Source: JBLHKS01 sp047620505 (GTDB taxonomy: Bacteria; Verrucomicrobiota; Verrucomicrobiia; Verrucomicrobiales; DEV007). Taken from it: a stretch of 33,976 bases of DNA. Both the position numbers and the translations under genes were made by a program. The stretch covers positions 1 through 33,976 of the forward strand of contig JBLHKS010000062.1 of NCBI GenBank assembly GCA_047620505.1, given 5' to 3'. Positions 1-7,441 of this stretch are shown piece after piece. The notes beneath the pieces are model-generated. The model had not been told where the DNA came from and searched no databases. It worked only from the letters and a program-made list of their open reading frames with translations. Within the stretch, counting starts at the first letter, position 1. The number at the start of each line of letters is the position of its first letter.

Positions 1-1762
1 GATGCGGCAGAGCGGCGTAGTGTTTGTGGTAGGCCAGATTGTGCCGGTCTCCTTCGGGATGGCCACCGGCGGCTTTTTTTGCGTCGATGAAGCCGAAGTC
101 TTTGGGATCGGGAGTGCCCTCGAGGCGGTCGGCATAGGCGTAGAAGCGGGTGGGGTGGTCGATCAGGCGATCCGTCTTGCGAATCTCGGCGATCTTCGCC
201 TGGTTCTCGGGTGTCTTGGCGGCTTCATCGACACCTTTTTGCCAGCGGGTGAAGCGTGCGTACTGATCTTCGATCTGCGCGATCTCCTTCTCGTTCTCTG
301 GACTGATCGTCTCCTCCGGCTCGACGCGCAGGACTGTGGATTCGGTGACTTCGACATCCTTGATCGGCCCCTCGAGTTCGATCCAATCCACCCAAACAGC
401 CGGAGGAGTGCCATAGCCGTTCTCTCTTTTGTGTCGGTTGAAGGCATCGCGAACGCTCTTTCCATTGGTCGGACGCCGCTCCTGGATCGCAAACTCGCGC
501 GGGGTATCGACTCCGATCTCGACCGTCGTCTCGATGATCTCTGGATTCTCGACCGTCCCGGTGACCTGGTGACTGCTGAGCGGAAGGCTGGCGAAACCGG
601 CAGGCACTTGATTCACCCGCTGCGGATGGCCGACCTCGATGAAATGTCGGGAGGCCGGGGAACCTTCCACCGTTCCCGCTCGAATTCTCAGTTTGTAAGT
701 ACCCGGAGGAAGATCCTCAGGCTTGGGGGTGACGTCGATGCGCTGGAGGTCCCAGGCTAGCTTCAGGTAAGTGCCACGGTCGCTGTGGGGAAGCTCGGCG
801 TAGTGCTTGATATAGGCATGCGATCGTTGGTAGCCTCCCTGATTGGAAAACGAGGCGGCATTGGCATCTCAAAAACCGAATTTCTTGGCATCGGGTCCCT
901 TCTTCAGAAGGTCGGCATTCTGGTAGAGCCGGAGGCGCCATCTGTCATCGAGCCCGGGGAACTTCATGCGAAGTTCGTCCATGACTTTTTGGTTTTCGGG
1001 ATCGAGAGCCGCTTTATCCACCTCGGCTTTCCAGAGCAGATAGCGTTCGTTGGTTTCCTCCAGCTTCGCCAGTTTTTCGAGGCTCTGGACGTTGACCGTC
1101 TTTTCCGGTTCGACGCGAAAGATTCGCGATTCCTGTCCCATCGCAGCCTGACGTTCGAACAATTCGTCAATCGCGCTTCGTCCGAGTTTCAGATACTGCT
1201 CAATCTGATCGCTGGAGATGAACTGCGAGGCTCCCACGGTATCAAGGGTGCCGGAACCACCATCAGCAGGCAGGGAGTCAACATCGACTCCGACGCCCAG
1301 CAGCTGCTGGATCGTATTCTGGTATTCGCGCCGGTTGAGGCGACGCATCGTGATTTCGCCGCCGGAGTCGGAGAGCGAACGCCGCGCCCAGACCATGGTC
1401 TGGGCGAGGGCGTCGAGGAAGTCGGCTTTCTCTGTGTTCTCCGGCTGCGGCTCGTCTTCCGGAGGCATTTCGCCGGAGTTCATCGAGTTAAGCACCTTCT
1501 GCCAGAGTTCGGCTTCTGCGATCGTGGTGACCTGGAAGGCAATGTCTTCCAGGTTCACTTTGGCCTTTTCCGTGAGGGCATCGTGGCATTCGAAGCAGTA
1601 TTTTTCGAGGAAGGCGAAGTGCTTCTCCGGCAGCTCGGGGGTGGTGTCGTTGGCACTTGCAAAGACGGGAAGCAGTCCTGTTAGTCCGACGGCCCAACAA
1701 GGTAAGGTCAACGAACATACCCTGCTGATTCGCGAACAGCCTCTGTTCCAAGCCTGTCGCAT
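1..1762 (-). pseudogene. DUF1587/DUF1592-type secreted cytochrome-like protein, interrupted by in-frame TGA, truncated at left edge
   Basis: The protein starts at the ATG at 1762 with a signal peptide: an Arg-rich N-terminus, a hydrophobic stretch and a likely cut after FASA. A haem-type motif CFECH follows, then a DUF1587 segment (MRRLNRREYQNTIQQLLGV). Translation meets TGA at 869-871, after KKFGF. The same frame continues open to base 1 with clear homology to itself: FRVEPEKTVN is echoed by LRVEPEETIS, DPENQK by TPENQA, and KKFGF/HYAELPH by KDFGF/HYAALPH. The protein therefore contains an internal duplication whose first copy carries the stop. Family knowledge: these proteins are encoded beside DUF1552 genes in planctomycetes, verrucomicrobia and myxobacteria, and their biochemical role is unknown. 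It is last in the sigma/FecR/DUF1552 operon, separated by a RAYT insertion. The stop could be a nonsense mutation, a sequencing error or a recoded codon. Confidence 0.8.
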
Positions 1763-1765
1763 CAC

Positions 1766-2419
1766 GAGCTGAAAGCTCGAAGGCACAGAGCCCAGGGTTT
1801 TAACCCTGGGTATGTTGAGCAAAAACGATAGCGTCCTGAAGGGACGCAAGCATGCGGACTTAGTCCCATACATATCGTTCATCGTATTCGACTTTGTATT
1901 GTTCGAGGAATTTTCGATATTCATCTTGGAAAGTGATTTTCTTGTGATGCTCTTTCTGGCGCTTTACATACGCACTAGCTTTGTCCAGATCCGTCGGGCC
2001 GACGCTGAACCAGCCATATCCGGCTTGCCACGAAAACCGTCCTGGGAGATTCAGTTCAGAGTTTGCCCAACGAGAGGAACTGCCTTTTAGCTCTTTTATA
2101 AACTTGATATCATCACACGATTTTGAATCACGGATGATGAGGTGCACGTGATCATGAATGCCGTTGATCTCGATACAGGCTGCGACCAAATCCCGAGCAA
2201 TTCCGCCCATGTATTCGTATAGTCGTGATTTGATGTCGCCCGTAATGAGCGGATCTCGATTCTTCGTGCTAAACACGAGGTGAGAATATTTCACATGGAG
2301 GGATTGCGGCATCTTTGGAATCTTTGGCGTTCGCCTACGTCCTTTCAGGACGCGTTAATTTTTCACAATCGTATCCCAGGGTTAAAACCCTGGGCTCTGT
2401 GCCTTCGAGCCTTCAGCTC
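1766..2419. mobile_element. RAYT element flanked by mirrored three-hairpin REP arms
   Basis: Both ends carry the same three hairpins in mirrored order. The left arm has GAGCTGAAAGCTC (1766-1778), CCCAGGGTTTTAACCCTGGG (1791-1810) and GCGTCCTGAAGGGACGC (1831-1847). The right arm, read inward on the minus strand, has GAGCTGAAGGCTC (2419-2407), the same 20-mer (2394-2375) and CGTCCTGAAAGGACG (2352-2338). The first spacer is 12 bases in both arms and the second is 20 and 22 bases. The transposase gene lies between the arms. REP-associated tyrosine transposases are known to be flanked by inverted REP sequences like these. The outer hairpin on the left ends just before the start codon at 1762. Confidence 0.85.
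1860..2312 (-). CDS. REP-associated tyrosine transposase (RAYT, Y1_Tnp/IS200-like)
   Basis: This 150-residue protein matches the Y1 transposase fold. It opens with a strand containing YSHLVFSTKN. The metal-binding HUH motif lies in NGIHDHVHLII (the HVH triad), and the candidate catalytic tyrosine is in the helix ASAYVKRQKEHHKK. The length is normal for single-domain RAYTs and the frame is intact, so the gene may be active. Enzymes of this class nick single-stranded DNA at hairpins and become covalently joined to it through tyrosine, and they spread or maintain REP sequences. The flanking triple-hairpin arms are its likely substrates. It reads in the same direction as the host operon, between the DUF1552 and DUF1587 genes. 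Confidence 0.9.
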   Translation of the reverse strand: MPQSLHVKYSHLVFSTKNRDPLITGDIKSRLYEYMGGIARDLVAACIEINGIHDHVHLIIRDSKSCDDIKFIKELKGSSSRWANSELNLPGRFSWQAGYGWFSVGPTDLDKASAYVKRQKEHHKKITFQDEYRKFLEQYKVEYDERYVWD

Positions 2420-2448
2420 GCTTGATTCTTCGGTTATGAACTGGTTCC

Positions 2449-3735
2449 TCACGCCTGCAATTCTTTCACAACTCCGGAGCTGTCCCCATGCCTCTCAACA
2501 TCGATGCCCATACCGCGCAGCATCGTCAGCCAAACGTTACACAGCGGCGTGTCGGTGGGCAGAACGAGATGCTGGCCCAGCTTGAGGTTGGCTCCGCCGC
2601 CGGTGAGGACGGTGGGGCAATTGGTCAGGTAGTGGATCGAGCTGATATTCGATCCAAAAGCCAGCGCTGTATGATCGAACAGACTCGACCCGTCGGCTTC
2701 TTTCGTAACCTTGAGTTTGTCGATCAAGCCGGCCAGCAGTTCCGAATGAGCTTTGTCTTTCGCCTGGGACGCGACCATGCGCTCACCTGGCGAGTAGTGG
2801 CTCACGTTGTGAGCGCTGCTTGAAAAATCCATGCTTTGTAGGAGCGTCTGGTTGGGCAGGCGGTAGGTCAGGGCGCGGGTGCTGTCGGTCTGCAGCGCGG
2901 CGACGATGAGCTGATACATGATCTCGATCTCCTGCCTTCCCTTAAGGCCCGGCTCGGGTGCGTCGAGAGGAGGCTTCGCCTTGGGCACGTCGAGCCAGTC
3001 TTCGTCTTTGTTGAGGCGCGTCTCGATGTCGCGGATGCCCTGGAAGTACTCGTCCAGCTTGTCTGTGTCCGTCGTGGAGAGACCACGCTGCACCCGCTTG
3101 GCTTCGGTCAGCACGGCATCCAGCACGCTGCGGTTCTCGGCGATGGCGGCCTGACGTTGTTCCAGCGGCAGGTCATCGGCGGAGAAGAGCTTGTGGAAAA
3201 CCTGAACCGGATCGTTCTGGCCGGCGACGGGCTTGCCGCGCTGATCCCACGCTAACGAAAGGCCGGGACCGTGTCCCTGCAGATCGGCGCTGTTGAGTTG
3301 GATGGAGGAAAAACGGGTGTCCTGCCCCAGCTGCTGAGCGACGACCTGGTCGGCAGAGATGCTGTTAGCCATGCTCTGGCCGGGCAAGGAATAACGATTG
3401 GCTCCGGTGAGCCAGAAGGTGCTGCCCCAGTGAGCTTCGTTGGTGTATTGGTTGGCGCAGCCCTGCACCACGGTGAGATCCGGCTGGTGACGGGCGAGCG
3501 GAGCAAGCCCCTCGGAAAGTTCGTAATCGGCGCCGGTCTTGCTGGTGTCCGGGAACCAGGTTTCCTTCGTCACCCCAAATCCGGTGCCGAGAAAGACGGA
3601 GCGCTTGGGGGGTGTCGCAGGCGCGCCAGCAGCTGCTGAGGCGAATTGGCGGAATCCAATGGATTCGAGCGCGGGCAGAGCGATCAGCGCTCCGGCTCCG
3701 CGAAGGAAATGGCGGCGGTTAAAAGGTGATTTCAT
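2449..3735 (-). CDS. DUF1552 domain protein, Tat-exported
   Basis: From the ATG at 3735 the protein is 428 residues. It begins with a twin-arginine signal (NRRHFLRGAG, then a hydrophobic stretch ending in FASAAAGA). The body matches DUF1552: SVFLGTGFGV, a HWGSTFWLTG segment, an ENRSVLDAV helix, and a C-terminal TALAFGSNIS/HYLTNCPTVLTGG region similar to the alkaline-phosphatase-like DUF1501 fold. Molecular function is unknown; it is exported folded and usually encoded with a DUF1587/DUF1592 partner, as here. An alternative GTG start at 3774 overlaps the stop of the FecR-like gene (GTGA) and would add 13 residues before the Tat motif. I prefer the ATG because it gives a normal short n-region. 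The exact CAGCAGCTGCTG at 3627 falls in the signal peptide, read as S-A-A-A. Confidence 0.9.
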   Translation of the reverse strand: MKSPFNRRHFLRGAGALIALPALESIGFRQFASAAAGAPATPPKRSVFLGTGFGVTKETWFPDTSKTGADYELSEGLAPLARHQPDLTVVQGCANQYTNEAHWGSTFWLTGANRYSLPGQSMANSISADQVVAQQLGQDTRFSSIQLNSADLQGHGPGLSLAWDQRGKPVAGQNDPVQVFHKLFSADDLPLEQRQAAIAENRSVLDAVLTEAKRVQRGLSTTDTDKLDEYFQGIRDIETRLNKDEDWLDVPKAKPPLDAPEPGLKGRQEIEIMYQLIVAALQTDSTRALTYRLPNQTLLQSMDFSSSAHNVSHYSPGERMVASQAKDKAHSELLAGLIDKLKVTKEADGSSLFDHTALAFGSNISSIHYLTNCPTVLTGGGANLKLGQHLVLPTDTPLCNVWLTMLRGMGIDVERHGDSSGVVKELQA

Positions 3736-3770
3736 AGCTGCAAATTTTATTTGGATAGAATTGCCTTCTT

Positions 3771-4748
3771 TCACTTCACAAATCGAACCGGAAGAGTCGG
3801 TTGCTTGATCACTGTGAGTTGAACGTCATCCACGAAGTAGCCGCCCAATTTGATCGGGGTTTTGGACCCAGTCATCGTATTCACGTTCACAGAAATGAGG
3901 GCGATCGTTGCTTCCGGCTCCAGGATGCAGGAGGCGGAAATGGTGGCCGATTCTTCGCCGGGATCGAGCTTGATGGCTTTGTTTCCAAGCGCTACGGCAT
4001 CGCTGATCACAAGCGGCCATGCCTCGCCGATCGACTCGGGCTCTGCTTGGTAAAGATGAATGGTGCAAGTCCCCTTTAGCTTGGGCAGCTCTTCATCGGA
4101 GGGAGCCGCCTCTCGATGGAATGTGGCAGAAAGTTCCAGGGTAAATTGAGCCTCTGAATTTTCGGTGTCCCACTGCTTTTGGAGGGAGGACAGATCAATA
4201 AGCTGAAACACGTTACAGGCAGAGGCGCTGCCATTGGGGTTGCCAGTGACATTGGCCGTCTCTAGAAAGCGCATTATCCGGTTTCCGTCCGCCTCCTCGA
4301 TCACCTCGGCAGGATCCCCGCTCCAACCGCCGAAGTTCGCTGGAAAGCCGATCTCAACGGGACCGACAGAGTCCTCGAAGTCACTGTTTGAAACCGGAAC
4401 CAATTTAACCTCCGACATCGGCGAGTTCACGGCCCAGACGACGCCCACGCCCAGCAGGCCCACGAAAGCTCCAGCGACCAGGGCAGCCGCAATTTGCCGC
4501 GGCCAGGCAAACCATCGTTTTTCACGACGCTCCTCGGGTTCAGCGACTTGAGGAGGGGCGGTCTCCAAGTCCAGAGCGAGCACTTCATCCGCCAGCGCTC
4601 CGTGAACCTGGGCGGCCTTGAGATACCGCGAACGAACATCCGCATCCGCCACAATCCGTGCCGAAAGCGCCGTGGCCTCCTCTCTGGTTGTTTGCCCATC
4701 GAGGTGTTTCTGGATGAGGGTGTCCCAATCTGTTGGCTCTTCGGTCAT
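3771..4748 (-). CDS. FecR-like anti-sigma / membrane sensor protein
   Basis: The 325-residue product starts at the ATG at 4748, which overlaps the sigma-factor stop as ATGA; that overlap fixes the start. The N-terminus (about 1-75) is the helical domain usual in FecR-like partners of these sigma factors, with WDTLIQKHLDGQTT and SRYLKAAQVHGALADE. A single transmembrane helix follows at about 95-116 (IAAALVAGAFVGLLGVGVVW). The rest is extracytoplasmic, roughly 210 residues, beta-rich, and ends in a jelly-roll-like segment (NVNTMTGSKTPIKLGGYFVDDVQL). The likely role is to bind the ECF sigma factor inside and sense a signal outside. The C-terminal half does not look like the classical FecR signal domain. 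Its stop forms a GTGA overlap with a possible start of the next gene, so the operon is tightly coupled. Confidence 0.75.
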   Translation of the reverse strand: MTEEPTDWDTLIQKHLDGQTTREEATALSARIVADADVRSRYLKAAQVHGALADEVLALDLETAPPQVAEPEERREKRWFAWPRQIAAALVAGAFVGLLGVGVVWAVNSPMSEVKLVPVSNSDFEDSVGPVEIGFPANFGGWSGDPAEVIEEADGNRIMRFLETANVTGNPNGSASACNVFQLIDLSSLQKQWDTENSEAQFTLELSATFHREAAPSDEELPKLKGTCTIHLYQAEPESIGEAWPLVISDAVALGNKAIKLDPGEESATISASCILEPEATIALISVNVNTMTGSKTPIKLGGYFVDDVQLTVIKQPTLPVRFVK

Positions 4749-5275
4749 GTCAGTTCCTTTTTCCATTGGGTTTCGATACATTTCTGCAAAGCACGACGAA
4801 TGCGTTGCAGGGCCTTGTAGATCGCGTCGACGGTCCGGCCTTCCTGTTCGGAAAGCCATTCCGGGCTACGGCCGTCGTGGTAGTAACCTTTGATGATTCG
4901 GCGTTGTTTTCCCTGCAGTTTTCCAAGGCAGGTAGCCAGGTGGTCCTCGACGGCGGCGCCAAACTCCGGCGCCTGTTTCATCTCCTGCTCCAGCACTGCT
5001 ATCGCCTCTTCGGTGAGTTGCGCCCGCCGCTGCTGACGCGCCAGAAATCGCCGAGTCTCAATCCGGGAAAACCCCATCGCCCAATTGATGAACGGCCGTT
5101 CCGGATCGTAGGAATCGAACTGCCGCCACAGGGCCACCGCCGTGTCCTGCATGATTTCGCGTGCATCAGCCCGATTCGGAACCATGACGAGAATCGAGCG
5201 CAGCATCACCTGCTCGCTCTCGAGGAGAAGGCGGGTGAAGCGTTCGTGATCGTCGTTGTTGTCCGTAGCCGGCAT
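4745..5275 (-). CDS. ECF RNA polymerase sigma factor (planctomycete/verrucomicrobial type)
   Basis: The 176-residue protein has region 2 near the N-terminus (SEQVMLRSILVMVPNRADA, then REIMQDTAVALWRQFDSYDP and FINWAMGFSRIETRRFL). Region 4 is in the C-terminal half, with the helix-turn-helix LSEQEGRTVDAIYKALQRIR. This is the Rhodopirellula/Verrucomicrobium ECF type. It would direct RNA polymerase to promoters controlled by the membrane protein encoded just downstream, with which it shares an ATGA overlap. It is the first gene of the operon that runs to the left edge of the window, so it probably autoregulates the DUF1552 and DUF1587 genes. No clear Shine-Dalgarno sequence precedes the ATG. Confidence 0.92.
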   Translation of the reverse strand: MPATDNNDDHERFTRLLLESEQVMLRSILVMVPNRADAREIMQDTAVALWRQFDSYDPERPFINWAMGFSRIETRRFLARQQRRAQLTEEAIAVLEQEMKQAPEFGAAVEDHLATCLGKLQGKQRRIIKGYYHDGRSPEWLSEQEGRTVDAIYKALQRIRRALQKCIETQWKKELT

Positions 5276-5409
5276 GGATGGATGAGGAAGGCGTCTTCCG
5301 CGTCAGGTCCACAAAATGCCGGATTATTGGACAAAAAAGTTTCGTTTCTTCGTAGGTGCGCCTTTTGGAGTCGATGATTCAACAGTTTTAGTTCGGCGCG
5401 TTCTCAGAC

Positions 5410-5955
5410 ACCAAATCAAAGTCGGAAATCGAAACCGCAGTCCTCTTTCCAAGAGCAAAATCCCTGCTTCACAGCGGCAAGGCGATGAGCCAGATCGCGC
5501 GCGATCTGGGCATTTCCACCAACAGCCTCACCGCCTGGAGGAAACGGCATCTCGGCCAGAATGGAGGATCTCTCACCGCCACACCAGCAGCTACGGGAGT
5601 CCGAGGATGACGCCCGAATTGTGTGAGCGCGGAATCTGTTTCTCAGAGAACCGGGTCGCTCGACTCATGCGGGCCGAAGGCATTCTGGCGCGGCGCAAAC
5701 GAGCTTTCCGCCCGAAAACTACTATCCAGGATGGCGAGGCAACCCGCCGGATTGCTCCGAACCGGCTCGCCGAACTGGATCGGGTCGACTCGCCGGGACA
5801 GGTTCTCGTCGGCGACATTACCTATGTAGCTACTCCTCAAGGCTGGCTTTACCTCGGCCTGCCCCATTGTTTATCCCTCCTTCGTCGGGCTCTGCGGGAT
5901 GGCTTCGCGCTGTGCAGTCCAATAGTACAGCCGCATGCGTCGCCTCAGCCATTAA
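5410..5955 (+). pseudogene. IS3-family transposase remnant (orfA and orfB pieces joined by deletion)
   Basis: Two frames of an IS3-type element are visible. The first (about 5410-5612) reads AKSLLHSGKAMSQIARDLGI followed by TNSLTAWRKRHLG, an orfA helix-turn-helix. The second (about 5575-5860) reads TSSYGSPRMTPELCERGI, FSENRVARLMRAEGILARRK and QVLVGDITYVATPQGWLYL, an orfB with only the first catalytic Asp of the DDE triad. The C-terminal part of orfA, the N-terminal part of orfB and the remaining two catalytic acids are missing. After WLYL the frame degenerates. The gene cannot be functional. No terminal inverted repeats were identified. Confidence 0.8.
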
Positions 5956-6101
5956 ACTAGGTTTCGGGCCTCATTGAAGTGACCGCCAGGCTCGTAGTAG
6001 CACGCTCCTCTTATATAGGTCGCCAGTTCCTCGATCACATGCACCGGCGAGACGCCTCGCGTGCGATGCGTGATTTCCCGGATGCTGGCTTTGAAGCGCT
6101 C
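5952..6101 (-). pseudogene. Group II intron reverse transcriptase/maturase C-terminal fragment
   Basis: The minus strand encodes ERFKASIREITHRTRG, then VSPVHVIEELATYIRGACYY and PGGHFNEA, with a stop at 5952-5954. This matches the maturase/thumb end of group II intron reverse transcriptases, where LREITRRSRG, VIEELNxYLRGW and YF blocks are typical. No RT catalytic YADD region is present, and the expected Trp after YIRG is replaced. The fragment abuts the IS3 remnant, so this locus has taken several insertions. The call rests on roughly 45 residues. Confidence 0.6.
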
Positions 6102-6114
6102 TTGGCTGCTCAGC

Positions 6115-6249
6115 TCGGACGTTCTTCTTGAAATGGTACGATGATGGACACGAAGATCCCAAGATTGCCGAGATCAACATCGCCATGTCGAAACTCGAAA
6201 CTCGAAACTCGAAACTCGAAGGGAGTGTCAAAGGAATGGCAGACGAGTA
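6115..6249 (+). pseudogene. Short unrecognised ORF fragment with heptamer tandem repeat
   Basis: A plus-strand frame reads FFLKWYDDGHEDPKIAEI, then a charged helical tail (MSKLETRNSKLEGSVKG), and ends at TAG (6247-6249). The tail is encoded by a tandem run of a GAAACTC-type heptamer, about four copies at 6188-6220. No start or family was recognised. It may be the C-terminal end of a gene whose 5' part was destroyed by the neighbouring insertions. From 6250 to about 6330 I see nothing recognisable. Confidence 0.3.
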
Positions 6250-6330
6250 GGGCTACGAGATCACTCGATCTACTAATGGAGCATCTAATATTCCGAGGCG
6301 CTGGATCACGCGCGTGACCTATGGTGACGG

Positions 6331-6684
6331 ATGATTGATTCGACCCACATAGAGATCTTAATCGGCGTTCGATTACGATTCGGTTAGAGCGTTGTTTCTA
6401 TCATGAAATTCCTCTAGCGATCACGGCTGATGACACGTTAAAACACCTGAATCCGGACAACGAGCTTCTTCTCTACAAATTTGAGGAAGAGTTCCTATAC
6501 TACTACGATGACGCCACTTGGTTGCCACGACTTTTCGCAGAGATAGATCAGATCCCTTCACGAAGAATTGGATTTCGAATACATTTCTCAACATGGCGAG
6601 ACGATTGAAGAGTTTTGTGGCAGTGTAAAGCCGAGGGTGATGACAGAGGAAGGGTGTATAATAACAATCCGATATAAACTATGA
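6331..6684 (+). pseudogene. Decayed small hypothetical gene with frameshifts
   Basis: Protein-like pieces appear in successive frames: MIDSTHIEILIGVRLRFG from the ATG at 6331, then LERCFYHEIPLAITADD and LLLYKFEEEFLYYYDDATW in a second frame, then a third frame with HEELDFEYISQHGETIEEF and VMTEEGCIITIRYKL. The last frame stops at 6682-6684, overlapping the next ATG as ATGA. Shifts are needed near 6384 and near 6560. The acidic, aromatic-rich composition recalls small immunity-type proteins, but I do not recognise the family. The sequence is AT-richer than its surroundings. It could be degenerate foreign DNA. Confidence 0.4.
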
Positions 6685-7373
6685 GCCAGATCTTTACCTC
6701 AACCCGATTGGGAGGCGTCGCCTTCGCTATTGCTTGTTGGCCCCTGGCAACGGTCGGGCACGCCCAGGAAGCGAAGGAGAAGCGAACCCTTCAGGTCACA
6801 GTCCATCTTCTCGTCGACGAGGAGGGAGCGGCAGCCGAACCCGACGAAATTGACCGTTGGTTAACCCGCGCATCGGAGCACTTTGCGGACGCAGGAGTCG
6901 GATTCGAGCCCAAGATCGTCAGGGAGAAGGTTGACTCGGCCAATGTGGACAGTGTGGCCTACCGGAATTCCCTGGTGGTTCGCGCCGCGTGGGACGGCAC
7001 GATCCATCTTTTCGTCGCGCGCCGGGTCGCGGACAAGGACAAGGAGGGAGAGTGGATCGCTGGCGTCCACTGGCGCTACTGGGGGTTGGTGAAGGCGAAG
7101 CAGAAACAGCACTGCATAATATTGTCCGCTTCCGCCTGCGGCATCGACACTCTCACTCATGAGATGGGACACTTCTTCGGCGAGGCGCATACCTACGATC
7201 CAGACAACATGATGGATGGAAGCGGCAGACATGCTGGAGCGAAATTCAGCGAGAGCCAGATTGACCGCATTGCGTCCGTGGCCGGCAAGATGATCGGTAG
7301 CGCAGAACTCAAGCCGGTGACGCTTGACTCCGCTGGCAGCATCGATCTCACCCGTGATCCGCCGCGGAGTTGA
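6681..7373 (+). CDS. Secreted metzincin-type zinc metalloprotease, small
   Basis: The 230-residue protein begins with a signal peptide (hydrophobic residues 11-25, likely cut near GHAQ at 26-29). The zinc site HEMGHFFGEAH lies at residues 160-170: His160, His164 and His170 as ligands and Glu161 as catalytic base. It is followed seven to eight residues later by a Met-turn in DNMMDG, which defines a metzincin. The segment before it (LSASACGIDTLT) is the usual strand and helix entry. It probably cleaves proteins in the periplasm or outside the cell; the substrate is unknown. The spacing between the third His and the Met is very short, and there is no added binding domain. The start overlaps the end of a decayed ORF (ATGA). 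Confidence 0.8.
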   Translation: MSQIFTSTRLGGVAFAIACWPLATVGHAQEAKEKRTLQVTVHLLVDEEGAAAEPDEIDRWLTRASEHFADAGVGFEPKIVREKVDSANVDSVAYRNSLVVRAAWDGTIHLFVARRVADKDKEGEWIAGVHWRYWGLVKAKQKQHCIILSASACGIDTLTHEMGHFFGEAHTYDPDNMMDGSGRHAGAKFSESQIDRIASVAGKMIGSAELKPVTLDSAGSIDLTRDPPRS

Positions 7374-7441
7374 CGAGTGCGGCGTTTCCCATTGTCCGGC
7401 TTGCGGTAAGATCATCGGCGCGCGAACGTGATTCCATCACG

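Noticed and set aside
785..1684. Long plus-strand open frame opposite the DUF1587/DUF1592 gene
   Set aside because: It is the antisense shadow of the minus-strand gene, which has recognisable motifs and internal repeats. The plus-strand product has none.
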